Shown here: positions 5,686-12,115 of the stretch, one piece after another
Layout of the letters: the number at the start of each line of letters is the position of its first letter
Position numbering within the stretch: the first letter of the stretch is position 1
IMG/VR virus record: IMGVR_UViG_3300006737_000235
Coordinates: 1-22,839 of that record
Source of the DNA: a virus
Reading direction: 5' to 3' (one strand)
Length of the DNA: 22,839 bases
Program-made: the position numbers and the translations under genes
The notes under the pieces: model-generated
What the model saw: only the letters and a program-made list of their open reading frames with translations
The model's database searches: none
What the model was told of the DNA's origin: nothing

Positions 5686-7596
5686 ATGGTACAATATATA
5701 GATAATAATAACAAGTCATATACAGCATATTGGTCAGAGTATGCTGAAGGTATAATCCAGTCATTAGATCTAAAAAAAGTAAGCCCAAAAGAATATCATG
5801 GGGCTTGCCCATGTTGTGGCGGTAAGGATAGATTCTGGATTAGCGACTTTCATGGTGAGGTTCGTGTAAATTGCCGTAAATGCGAAGATTTTTCAGGCAT
5901 AACTAAAGTTTTAAGGGATCAGGGATTGTTACCTAAGTTCGAGCCGCAAAAAAGAGAAGATTTTTCACAAGTGCCTAAATTTCAAGTTGAGGATGTTCAC
6001 CCCTACTTATCTTTAAAAAGAATTAAGCAACATGGCGCTAAAATTGATAATGGTAAACTAAAAATACCAGTTATTAATAAAGATGGTGACATAAAAGGTT
6101 ACCAGTACATCGATGGGCAGGGTCAAAAGAAATTTAACACTGGTTTGCAATATAAAGGCTGTTTTCATGTTGTTGGTGGCGTGATTAAGGATAAAGCTTA
6201 CATTGCTGAGGGCTTTGCGACTGCCGCATCAATATATGAGGCAACATCAGTGCCGTGCGTTCATGCTTTAAATGCTGGTAATGTTGTAAATGTTGTCAGT
6301 GAGCTAAAATCGGTAAAACCAGAAACAGAATTTACCATAGCTGGTGATAATGATGAGGCTGGTTTGAAAGCTTGCAACAAGGCTAAAGAGGAGCATGGCA
6401 TTGAATTTGTTGTTCCTAAAAGTGAAGGTTTAGATTGGAACGATGTTTGGGTTGCCAGAGGAAAAGACTTTTTAATCAAAGCCTTACGACCACAAAGCAT
6501 TTTAGATGAGGTTATATTTCCAAATCAGGCCGTAACTCAAACATCATTAAATTACATTGTTAAAGGCTGGTTAAGCGAAAACAGCATGAGCATTGTTTAT
6601 GGTGCTAGTAATGTGGGTAAAAGCTTCTTTTGTATGGATATGGCTTATCACATTGCCGCAAAACAAAGCTGGATGGGTAACAAGGTCAGAGGTGGTGCTG
6701 TTTTATATTTGCAGACCGAAGGTGGTCAGGCGTTTAACGCACGTTTAATAGCGTTAAGAAATAAGTACAGCGATTTTGAAGATGTTAATCTTGCTGTTAG
6801 GGCCGCACCGATTAATCTTTTTAATAATGAAGATGACATGGCTAAGGTAAAATCGTTAATTGAAATAATTGGTAAAAAATATGAACCAGTTAAAGTATTA
6901 ATCGTTGATACTATATCTAGAGCCACTCAGGGGCAACTTGATGAGAATAGTAATTCAGATTTTGCCAGATTTTTAACAAATTTAGATATTTTAAGAGCAG
7001 AAACGGGCATACACGTTATGCTGGTTGGTCATTCAGGTAAAGACCCGTCAAAAGGATTAAGAGGTAGTTCAGCCCAAAAGGCAGGCACTGATACTGAGAT
7101 AGAAATAACCAATAATGAAGACGTAGGAATGCGAACTGCTACAACAACAAAGCAGAGAGATATGGAAACAGGTAAAACGATAAGCTTTTTACTTAGTCGT
7201 GAAGTCTTGGGTATTGATGAGGATGGTGACGATATTACCACCTGTACAATTCGTGAGCCGACTGAGGATGAGGTAAAAGAGGCTAAAAGGCCTAAACTTT
7301 CGGGTAAAAACCAAGTGCTTTTTAAGCAGGCATTTTATCAGCTTAGAGGTGAGGGCGTTGGAGAGAAAAATCCATCTGGCGTTGGTTGGCCTAAAGGCGG
7401 TACTTATTGGTGCATAGAAAATAAAAAGATAAAGGAGCATTTTCTAGGTAAATTAGGAATCCATAAGAACTCTGACACTGCGTATAAACAGACGTTCGAT
7501 TCACTGGTTGATAAGGGTCATATAGCTATAAATGACAATAAAGTATGGTTTTGCGATAAAGAGGGCAAACATAATGAGTCTAGTAGCCCGTTTTAA
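5686..7596 (+). CDS. Bifunctional primase-helicase (zinc finger, TOPRIM, RepA-like ATPase)
   Basis: 636 residues. Domains in order: a CHC2-type zinc finger with Cys41, Cys43/44, Cys63 and Cys66; a TOPRIM fold with Glu175 in AEGFATAAS and Asp221/Asp223 in AGDNDEAG; then an AAA_25/RepA-like hexameric helicase with Walker A YGASNVGKS (305-313) and Walker B VLIVDT (404-409), followed by a VGHSGKD sensor-like motif near 447-453. The C-terminal ~100 residues look like a winged-helix-like DNA-binding tail (inference). It should prime and unwind DNA at the replication fork. The 90-base leader holds a strong hairpin, a loop-presented leader motif and a weak GGAG. No DNA polymerase gene is in this window. 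Confidence 0.9.
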   Translation: MVQYIDNNNKSYTAYWSEYAEGIIQSLDLKKVSPKEYHGACPCCGGKDRFWISDFHGEVRVNCRKCEDFSGITKVLRDQGLLPKFEPQKREDFSQVPKFQVEDVHPYLSLKRIKQHGAKIDNGKLKIPVINKDGDIKGYQYIDGQGQKKFNTGLQYKGCFHVVGGVIKDKAYIAEGFATAASIYEATSVPCVHALNAGNVVNVVSELKSVKPETEFTIAGDNDEAGLKACNKAKEEHGIEFVVPKSEGLDWNDVWVARGKDFLIKALRPQSILDEVIFPNQAVTQTSLNYIVKGWLSENSMSIVYGASNVGKSFFCMDMAYHIAAKQSWMGNKVRGGAVLYLQTEGGQAFNARLIALRNKYSDFEDVNLAVRAAPINLFNNEDDMAKVKSLIEIIGKKYEPVKVLIVDTISRATQGQLDENSNSDFARFLTNLDILRAETGIHVMLVGHSGKDPSKGLRGSSAQKAGTDTEIEITNNEDVGMRTATTTKQRDMETGKTISFLLSREVLGIDEDGDDITTCTIREPTEDEVKEAKRPKLSGKNQVLFKQAFYQLRGEGVGEKNPSGVGWPKGGTYWCIENKKIKEHFLGKLGIHKNSDTAYKQTFDSLVDKGHIAINDNKVWFCDKEGKHNESSSPF

Positions 7597-7654
7597 TGTA
7601 TAAAAACAGCAACTTATAAAGAAAATATTAACAAAATGAACATAAATTATTTGT

Positions 7655-7699
7655 ATTATTTATTTATTAAAATGCCTATAGGCATTAATAATTAATAAT
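7655..7699 (+). repeat. 45-bp direct repeat, copy 1, with 14-bp palindrome
   Basis: This 45-base stretch is identical to 12930-12974. Its centre is the perfect palindrome ATGCCTATAGGCAT (7672-7685) in AT-rich flanks. It lies 20 bases before the TTG start of the plus-strand gene at 7720. A matched position before another plus-strand operon suggests a shared operator or promoter. The bases around the palindrome leave a 17-base spacer between AT-rich hexamers (TTTATT, TAATAA), which is compatible with, but does not prove, a promoter. Confidence 0.85.
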
Positions 7700-7719
7700 A
7701 TTAATGTTGGGAGCTTTCG

Positions 7720-7965
7720 TTGGACTATTCAAATTGGTTAAAAGAAAAATTAAAAAATGGTTCTGCTAAGGAATTCAAAAAGGGAACCAGTAAAATTAAA
7801 TTTTTGCAGACCTTTGAGTCAAAATTAGCAAGTATTACAACTGAAGAAGAATTATACGGATTTGCTAACCGTAGGCGTGTGCTAGGCATTAATTTGCCTG
7901 AATGGAACGATGAGCAGGTAAGGGCGATAAAATGGCGTTTAATGGAAATACGAAAAAACCGTTAA
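7720..7965 (+). CDS. Hypothetical basic 81-residue protein
   Basis: It begins with TTG at 7720, six bases after a good GGGAG. It is a highly charged, mostly helical, lysine-rich protein (WLKEKLKNGSAKEFKKG) that ends with an Arg/Trp-rich helix (WNDEQVRAIKWRLMEIRKNR). The FANRRRVLGINLP segment could contact nucleic acid. It overlaps the next gene by 34 bases. It is preceded by copy 1 of the 45-bp palindromic repeat, which probably controls it. No family recognised. Confidence 0.65.
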   Translation: MDYSNWLKEKLKNGSAKEFKKGTSKIKFLQTFESKLASITTEEELYGFANRRRVLGINLPEWNDEQVRAIKWRLMEIRKNR

Positions 7966-8132
7966 GGTGGGCTGTATACGATAATGGGCTTAAGATCTAT
8001 TATGAGGGCGAACTGGTGGGGCTAATAGAAAATGATGAGCTACACCACCTCAGCGCAGAAATACTTAACCTGTTGCGCTGGAAACATGGCAAAGGCGCAA
8101 AAAAAAGCCCTGCCGAAGCAGGGCAAGTTTAA
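7932..8132 (+). CDS. Hypothetical 66-residue protein
   Basis: Start ATG 7932 lies within the end of the previous gene and follows AAGGG by about 7 bases. A small beta-rich domain is suggested (LRWAVYDNGLKIYYEGELVGLIEND), followed by a helix (HLSAEILNLLRW) and a basic tail. Its last codons overlap the A8 tract and GC-rich hairpin that act as terminator for the opposing minus-strand cluster, so the KKSPAEAG tail is partly dictated by that structure. Function unknown. Confidence 0.6.
   Translation: MAFNGNTKKPLRWAVYDNGLKIYYEGELVGLIENDELHHLSAEILNLLRWKHGKGAKKSPAEAGQV
8099..8124 (-). terminator. Intrinsic terminator of the central minus-strand cluster
   Basis: Read on the minus strand, the stem GCCCTGC/GCAGGGC (7 bp) is closed over a UUCG loop with a C-G closing pair, a very stable tetraloop, and is followed by eight T (complement of A8 8099-8106). 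It lies 26 bases after the stop of the last minus-strand gene (8150), exactly where this transcript should end. It overlaps the 3' end of the converging plus-strand gene. Confidence 0.88.
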
Positions 8133-8149
8133 CTCAAGGAAAGGTGAGT

Positions 8150-8482
8150 TTATTTTTTAGACTTTTTAGGCTTTTCTTCAGGTAGCTCATCAGTGTCAAA
8201 CCAAGTGCCGTCAATATCCCACTCAATGCCATGTTCGCACATTTGATCTGTCTGATATTCTGATAAGCCTTCAAAATTTCTTTTCATATCATACATGGCG
8301 CTTTCTAGCTTCCTGATTGTAGATAACCAAACATCCTTGCACTCATCTAGCTCCCATAAAAATTCTGGTAAAATATTATTTAATCCAGTGACAGCTTTTT
8401 GCTGATCAGGGGTTAAACCTCTAAAGCCCATATTTTCTTGTTGCTGTTTATTTGCAACATTAATCCAATCTTTTTTATCCAT
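8150..8482 (-). CDS. Hypothetical 110-residue protein
   Basis: Last gene of the central minus-strand cluster. The start ATG 8482 overlaps the previous stop (TAATG) and has GAGGGAG upstream. The N-terminal half is helical with Gln/Asn-rich segments, the middle carries WELDECKDVW and an aromatic EWDIDGTWFDTDE stretch, and the tail is a Lys/Pro-rich KPKKSKK, perhaps disordered or DNA-contacting. A strong terminator follows 26 bases on. No family recognised. Confidence 0.65.
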   Translation of the reverse strand: MDKKDWINVANKQQQENMGFRGLTPDQQKAVTGLNNILPEFLWELDECKDVWLSTIRKLESAMYDMKRNFEGLSEYQTDQMCEHGIEWDIDGTWFDTDELPEEKPKKSKK

Positions 8483-8700
8483 TATAATTCTCCCTCGTCT
8501 TCATCGACAGTTAAGTTAAGTTCGATATCCTCAATATCGTGGCTAGTGTTCCTCATAAGCTTATAAACAGCTTGCTCTATAACCTGATGGCTTGGAACGT
8601 GCGTGTTGGGTAAATCCAACTGGTTAAAATCGACATTAAACGTAAAATGTACATCTAAGTCAGCTAAGTAAAAATCAACTGATATATCACCGCTAATCAA
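8482..8700 (-). CDS. Hypothetical acidic 72-residue protein
   Basis: It starts with TTG at 8700, after AAAGGA with a 7-base gap. The first half is beta-like with alternating hydrophobics (ISVDFYLADLDVHFTFNVDF), and the second half is helical and strongly acidic (IEDIELNLTVDEDEGEL). It is soluble with no cysteine. Its net negative charge is high, which in phages sometimes marks DNA-mimic or host-inhibitor proteins, but this is only a possibility. It overlaps both neighbours (8 bases and 1 base). Confidence 0.6.
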   Translation of the reverse strand: MISGDISVDFYLADLDVHFTFNVDFNQLDLPNTHVPSHQVIEQAVYKLMRNTSHDIEDIELNLTVDEDEGEL

Positions 8701-8941
8701 TGTTTATTCCTTTCTCTAAAATTGTTTCAGATTCAGCAATAGCGCTGTTAAATAAAATTTTATCTCTTATCAGTTCAGCCTTATGCAGTTCTTTAGCAAA
8801 GCCAAGTATCTCGATATGATCGCCTGAACTTAGCTCATCAGTGATAGCCCATATGCTTACCTTGTTAAGGTTGTTTATCTTAACAACTGCAAAACCTACA
8901 GGCTCATCACGCTTTTGTTTATTTATAACGAGCGTTTTCAA
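8693..8941 (-). CDS. Hypothetical 82-residue protein
   Basis: It begins with TTG at 8941 after AAGGA, overlapping the previous gene by 4 bases. The fold is probably alpha/beta: a beta N-terminus (TLVINKQKRDEPVGFAVVKI), another strand pair (KVSIWAITDEL), then a helix (AKELHKAELIRDKILFNSAIA). This is the pattern of many small phage domains but matches none I can name. It is one of two consecutive genes using TTG starts. Confidence 0.6.
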   Translation of the reverse strand: MKTLVINKQKRDEPVGFAVVKINNLNKVSIWAITDELSSGDHIEILGFAKELHKAELIRDKILFNSAIAESETILEKGINID

Positions 8942-9147
8942 TGCATTTTCCTTTTTATTTTATCGCGCCTAATTTTCGCGATGCGTTTAAGACATATAGC
9001 GTAGGCGATAAATAGATTTTCTATCTGATCATCATCTAAAACGTGATCACCAGTTCGCCAATCAACTAAAGAATAACCTTCAATATCGCCTGCGCTGTCA
9101 GTGTTACCGTAAATCGCATAGTTTAGCGGTAAATTGTAAAGCTTCAT
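8938..9147 (-). CDS. Hypothetical 69-residue protein
   Basis: The start ATG 9147 overlaps the previous stop (ATGA), and there is no strong ribosome site, so translation is probably coupled. The N-terminal half is polar and aromatic (YNLPLNYAIYGNTDSAGDIEGYSLVDW). The C-terminal half is a helix that ends very basic (KRIAKIRRDKIKRKMH), a candidate nucleic-acid or membrane-surface contact. Function unknown. Confidence 0.62.
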   Translation of the reverse strand: MKLYNLPLNYAIYGNTDSAGDIEGYSLVDWRTGDHVLDDDQIENLFIAYAICLKRIAKIRRDKIKRKMH

Positions 9148-9503
9148 ATTTTTTTAACCATTAAACCAACGTGAACCATCCAGAGTCGGATCATTTTTAA
9201 ATTCTCATTAGCTATATCGTTAACGTGTTGGGCGCTGACATTTCCTTGAAAACCACTAGGCATAAGCCAAACGCTAACAGTGCCTGACGCATAATCTCCG
9301 CAATCATTACTATAGCGGCAACAATAATGCCAATGTTTTGGGTCAAGGCTTCCCTTGTTTTTAGGGCTTATAAAGAAATAAACGTCAGACCTACTCCCAC
9401 TATAGCTTGTAGTGCCAGCGTAGCTTCCTTTTGGATGATCGCACATATCCTCAAAAATAGGTTCGTGCTTAAAACCGTATTCATCTATGGTAAATTCATT
9501 CAT
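9144..9503 (-). CDS. Hypothetical 119-residue His/Cys/Trp-containing protein
   Basis: I choose ATG 9503, which overlaps the upstream stop as TGATG; ATG 9515 is an alternative. The middle is rich in aromatic and metal-capable residues (DPKHWHYCCRYSNDCGDYASG), with three cysteines and two histidines close together, so metal or disulfide chemistry is conceivable. The C-terminus is helical and hydrophobic, ending WMVHVGLMVKKI. It sits in the cluster of small unknown early-looking genes. No family recognised. Confidence 0.62.
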   Translation of the reverse strand: MNEFTIDEYGFKHEPIFEDMCDHPKGSYAGTTSYSGSRSDVYFFISPKNKGSLDPKHWHYCCRYSNDCGDYASGTVSVWLMPSGFQGNVSAQHVNDIANENLKMIRLWMVHVGLMVKKI

Positions 9504-9685
9504 CACAAGCCCCAATCTATAGCGATTTCATCACCAGTTGTGGGGCAGTTGTAAAAACCATCAGCGCCTATATCGCGTGGAAAGTCCTCTTTTAAGATCC
9601 TGATTAAATCCTTTTCATCAGTTGCCCTAATGATGCCAAAATCAAGACCGTTCTCGCCTTCTAAATAAAATTCATATTTTTTCAT
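9503..9685 (-). CDS. Hypothetical 60-residue protein
   Basis: It starts at ATG 9685, six bases after a full copy of the GGAAAGGCTAAC leader (9692-9703). It is an acidic small alpha/beta protein (YEFYLEGENGLDFGIIRATDEKDLIRILKEDFPRDIG) with a single Cys. The pattern of a strand, a 'T/D-E-K-D-L' turn and a helix resembles small ferredoxin-like folds, but this is weak. It is first of a six-gene overlapping run that ends at the terminator at 8099-8124. Confidence 0.65.
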   Translation of the reverse strand: MKKYEFYLEGENGLDFGIIRATDEKDLIRILKEDFPRDIGADGFYNCPTTGDEIAIDWGL

Positions 9686-9848
9686 AATATTGTTAGCCTT
9701 TCCTTTTTATGTGACAGCTAGCTACTTGAGGTTTAATCACTAATCGAATTAATTTGCTATAATTCAAACAGTCCTTAACGAGCTTCACTAACTGCCACGA
9801 TTCGAATTGTACCACGTTTAAAATGATATCACAAACATTTAGTTAATA
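9686..9848. other. 163-base gene-free gap
   Basis: No open frame with a ribosome site is seen. It is AT-rich, with a leader copy next to the gene at 9685, an AGCTAGCT palindrome near 9718 and an ATTCGAAT palindrome near 9800. A weak TTAACG/CGTTTAA pairing around 9776-9825 could form a hairpin, but the conserved CCAGC/GCTGG core of the other junctions is absent. Confidence 0.5.
9692..9703 (-). promoter_or_regulatory. Conserved gene leader GGAAAGGCTAAC (type copy)
   Basis: Before many genes the sequence AAGGAAAGGCTAACAA or a close variant ends 2-6 bases from the start codon. Minus-strand copies: 9692-9703 (gene 9685), 9981-9992 (9977), 10808-10819 (10805), 11758-11769 (11755), 12118-12129 (12115), and variants at 3038-3048 (3034) and before 11622 (GAGGGTTTAACAA). 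Plus-strand copies: 3726-3735 (gene 3740) and 4896-4906 (4907). GGAAAGG can act as Shine-Dalgarno, but CTAAC lies outside the usual anti-SD contact and is still conserved. Confidence 0.8.
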
Positions 9849-9977
9849 TCAGATAAAGATCTGGGCTAGCTCTTTAATAAGCTTTGCAGCGTAGCCAGCC
9901 TGAAAAATTGAAACTGTCACGCCTAACAGCGCAAGCCCTCGCGTTACGCTGTACCAAATAATTTCGCGGTTACTCAT
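9849..9977 (-). CDS. Small membrane protein, 42 residues
   Basis: A short gene from ATG 9977 to TGA at 9849-9851. It begins directly after a perfect leader copy (9981-9992), which is the main evidence that it is real. Residues 12-30 (TRGLALLGVTVSIFQAGYA) form a probable single transmembrane helix with a short N-terminus (MSNREIIWYS) and a charged C-terminal helix (KLIKELAQIFI). It follows the hairpin after the DUF2786 gene. Possible roles include an inner-membrane effector or lysis regulator; none is shown. Confidence 0.6.
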   Translation of the reverse strand: MSNREIIWYSVTRGLALLGVTVSIFQAGYAAKLIKELAQIFI

Positions 9978-10016
9978 ATTCTTAGCCTTTCCTTTTGTTT
10001 AGCTTTTAGCGCCTAT

Positions 10017-10064
10017 AACAGCACTGGATGCCAGCCCTAGCAAGGGCTGGTCACCAGTAATGTT
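10017..10064 (-). ncRNA. Structured junction element, copy C
   Basis: It begins right after the stop of the DUF2786 gene. Inner stem CCAGCCCT/AGGGCTGG (10031-10038 with 10043-10050), loop of 4; a 3x3 internal loop (ATG/TCA on the plus strand); then an outer stem ACTGG/CCAGT of 5 bp, a 2x2 mismatch and AACA/TGTT of 4 bp. The core matches copies A and B, but the outer stems have different sequences that still pair. There is no T-run after it, so it is not a standard terminator. Confidence 0.75.
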
Positions 10065-10805
10065 TTAGCTCAGTCTCAGCGTGCCTCCAGAGCTTCCAGA
10101 ACCTACGCCACGACTAAGACTAGCTCTATCGCCAGCAGCAGCACCAGCACTAGCAGCAGAACCGCTTCCAGAATGACGCCCTCTAGCCGTTCCTATTCTT
10201 GGAAACATTTTGCGATGCTCCAAGTCTCTCTTTTGACCAGCTAAAACGACTAAATCAGTTCCAGTGCTAGACTGCTCTTTAACTTGCTGGTTTTCGTCCT
10301 TAGCCATTCTTTTTAATCTATCGCCTATACGATAACCCATAGCATTGAGAAAGTTTGAACGTATCGATTGAGGGTGGTGGCGCATTCTCAAATCTTGATA
10401 TTCCCATTGGGTTTTAAATTGTGCGAATTCTTGCTCCATTGTCGCTTTAATCAGATTGACCATGTACAAAGCATTTTGAACATTGTGAGGTGCGCCAAAA
10501 AATGAAATATTGCCGCTCGTGTCGTCATTTCGCCTAGTATAACTATGCATTAAAATTTCAACTTGGCAAAAGTCTCTAATGCCATTTAAAGAACAGACAA
10601 CTGGATGCTTGCGTTTGCCAGCTTCAAAATAATGAATTTCAAAATCCATTTCTTGAACGTCTAACTCTGTTAAGGATACATTATATTTAGCTTGCAATTC
10701 ACTTAGTTTTTTTGCGGCAAGCATTGCCTCAGCTTCAGAGCAACCGTTATCAATAGTACGTTCTGAAAACATTTTCATTCTGTTTAATATTTCTTTTTTA
10801 TCCAT
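10065..10805 (-). CDS. DUF2786 domain protein with a Ser/Gly/Ala-rich tail
   Basis: 246 residues from ATG 10805, preceded by a leader copy (10808-10819). Residues 5-47 (ILNRMKMFSERTIDNGCSEAEAMLAAKKLSEL...) fit the DUF2786 pattern, a short helical domain found in phage and bacterial proteins of unknown role, often near an LLAKAE/T-E-A-EA signature. Residues ~55-195 form a mixed domain with FFGAPHNVQNALYMVNLI, like the companion domain seen after DUF2786. The last 40 residues are low-complexity Ser/Gly/Ala/Arg, likely disordered and possibly RNA- or DNA-contacting. It is flanked by junction hairpins on both sides. Activity unknown. Confidence 0.75.
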   Translation of the reverse strand: MDKKEILNRMKMFSERTIDNGCSEAEAMLAAKKLSELQAKYNVSLTELDVQEMDFEIHYFEAGKRKHPVVCSLNGIRDFCQVEILMHSYTRRNDDTSGNISFFGAPHNVQNALYMVNLIKATMEQEFAQFKTQWEYQDLRMRHHPQSIRSNFLNAMGYRIGDRLKRMAKDENQQVKEQSSTGTDLVVLAGQKRDLEHRKMFPRIGTARGRHSGSGSAASAGAAAGDRASLSRGVGSGSSGGTLRLS

Positions 10806-10850
10806 TGTTTAGCCTTTCCTTTTTTAAATAGATAACCATAAACTTATAGC

Positions 10851-10898
10851 AAGCTTATGAAATGCCAGCCTATAAATAAGCTGGTCATTAATAAGCTT
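10851..10898 (-). ncRNA. Structured junction element, copy A
   Basis: Between the GP88-like gene and the DUF2786 gene. Inner stem on the minus RNA CCAGCUUA/UAGGCUGG (10865-10872 with 10877-10884), loop of 4, with a U-G pair that would be C-A on the opposite strand. Then the same 3x3 internal loop as in the other copies, two A-U pairs, a 1x1 mismatch, and an outer 8-bp stem AAGCTTAT/ATAAGCTT (10851-10858 with 10891-10898). The stop codon of the upstream gene lies at the edge of the stem. Confidence 0.78.
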
Positions 10899-11622
10899 AG
10901 TGTGTCTGAAATATTACAGGCTTTTGAGCTACCCAGCAAACCGCGCAATCAGCGCAAGAATTAACTTGTTTGGTTTGTTCTGGGCAAAGTATAGCTTCCT
11001 TCCTTTTTATTGCCTGTTTTGACCTAATATCATCATAACTATTTGCAGAAAAATTATCCTCAAAATTACCGCTAAATCTAACGGCAAAGCGTCCGTTGGC
11101 ATTGTCTCTTAAGCTTAGGATTGCTTGACCTATTGAGCGCTCAAGCTTGTCACTAGCGTTGGGCTGGTTGGCTGTGTATCCGTAAACGTGTAAGGCTGGA
11201 AATTTGCCTAACCAGCCAGCCCATTTAGCGACATAACCAACACTGTAAAAATCGCCTAAAATATGCAATCTAACTAGAAAGCCTTTAGGGTGTTTACGCT
11301 GTAATTCTGCAAGCTCAATTTCTAGCATTGCCTCAAGTGCTGGGCCTGCCTCATATCTGTATGCGTAGCGCATATGGTTACCATAACAGTCTAACCAGTG
11401 AACGCATGATTTAGGACAAGTCGCACGTTCTTCTAAGGTCAAAGTAAATATTGGAAAGCCTTTATAATGGCCCTTATTCACCTTTTTACCTAGCTTGGCA
11501 TTAGTTGACTTTTTGATAAGCTTTTCCGTTTTTGCCATTAGCGAACTATCAGCTTTTTTAACGCGATACTGGAATAATGTTTTTCCAGCATTTGCGGCTA
11601 TTTGGGTTTTAGTTAAAGTCAT
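10897..11622 (-). CDS. GP88-like cysteine-rich phage protein
   Basis: 241 residues. The motif ATCPKSCVHWLDCYG at 67-81 and the HILGDFYS motif at 120-127 match the phage GP88 family (PF17338), whose biochemical role is not established. Cysteines fall in two groups: C69, C73, C79 and, near the end, C213, C223, C226, C229 (CADCAVC). Seven cysteines in CxxxC and CxxCxxC spacing suggest a metal or iron-sulfur site, which is inference. The start ATG 11622 follows GAGGGTTTAACAA, a divergent form of the shared leader, and overlaps the end of the 48-residue gene by 14 bases. It is followed by junction hairpin A. Confidence 0.78.
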   Translation of the reverse strand: MTLTKTQIAANAGKTLFQYRVKKADSSLMAKTEKLIKKSTNAKLGKKVNKGHYKGFPIFTLTLEERATCPKSCVHWLDCYGNHMRYAYRYEAGPALEAMLEIELAELQRKHPKGFLVRLHILGDFYSVGYVAKWAGWLGKFPALHVYGYTANQPNASDKLERSIGQAILSLRDNANGRFAVRFSGNFEDNFSANSYDDIRSKQAIKRKEAILCPEQTKQVNSCADCAVCWVAQKPVIFQTH

Positions 11623-11755
11623 TTGTTAAACCCTCGCTTTTTAGCTGGTCATTATCTTGCAGTGATAAATGATCAAATTCATCAAAAAAATCACGCTCGG
11701 AGTCGCGTTCTAATTTGTCTAGATACGCTTTAAAGTTTTGGTATTTGTTTTGCAT
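11609..11755 (-). CDS. Small acidic 48-residue protein
   Basis: ATG 11755 follows a perfect GGAAAGGCTAAC leader copy (11758-11769) and ends at TAA 11609-11611, overlapping the GP88-like gene by 14 bases. It is a charged helical peptide (YLDKLERDSERDFFDEFDHL). Its last third (DNDQLKSEG...) is coded by DNA containing one arm of the junction element (plus-strand AGCTGGTCATTA, 11643-11654), which suggests the reading frame ran into a decayed intergenic element. Role unknown. Confidence 0.6.
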   Translation of the reverse strand: MQNKYQNFKAYLDKLERDSERDFFDEFDHLSLQDNDQLKSEGLTNDFN

Positions 11756-11779
11756 TTGTTAGCCTTTCCTTGTTTATGC

Positions 11780-11831
11780 AAATTGGTATTAAATGCCAGC
11801 CTAACTTGAAGCTGGTCATTAATATCAATTT
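11780..11831 (-). ncRNA. Structured junction element, copy B
   Basis: Between the genes at 11825-12115 and 11609-11755. Inner stem on the minus RNA CCAGCUU/AGGCUGG (11796-11802 with 11809-11815) with one U-G pair and a 6-base loop; the same 3x3 internal loop; then an outer stem of 12 pairs in 13 positions (11780-11792 with 11819-11831). The stop codon of the upstream gene is inside the outer stem. There is no T-run. Confidence 0.78.
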
Positions 11832-12115
11832 TGAGCTACTCGCCATTTTGCAATTGCTTGCTCGCGTCTTTTCTCATAGCCTTTATTAAGTTCTTTAATA
11901 CCGTCTTTAAGAGCTTTTGCGCTACCGTCCGTTTTTAGGATTTTCATATGTTTACGAGACCAGTTTTTGCTTCCCAAAACTGGATGAGCAAAGCCCAAAT
12001 AAGCAAACTCAAATTCTTCAATACATTCTTGCAAATCATATGAACCGAATTCATCGCACCAGCCATGCGTATATGTTCCATAGTCTAGAGCCAAAGTGTA
12101 ATAATCTTTTGCCAT
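11825..12115 (-). CDS. Hypothetical 96-residue protein, first gene of the central minus cluster
   Basis: ATG 12115 follows a leader copy (12118-12129). The N-terminal half is aromatic and acidic (YYTLALDYGTYTHGWCDEFGSYDLQECIEEFEFAYLG). The C-terminal half is basic and helical (KALKDGIKELNKGYEKRREQAIAKWRVAQ). It has two cysteines and no known motif. As first gene after the repeat-rich control region and the minus promoter candidate at 12171-12199, it is likely the earliest expressed of the cluster. Its stop codon is inside junction hairpin B. Confidence 0.68.
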   Translation of the reverse strand: MAKDYYTLALDYGTYTHGWCDEFGSYDLQECIEEFEFAYLGFAHPVLGSKNWSRKHMKILKTDGSAKALKDGIKELNKGYEKRREQAIAKWRVAQN

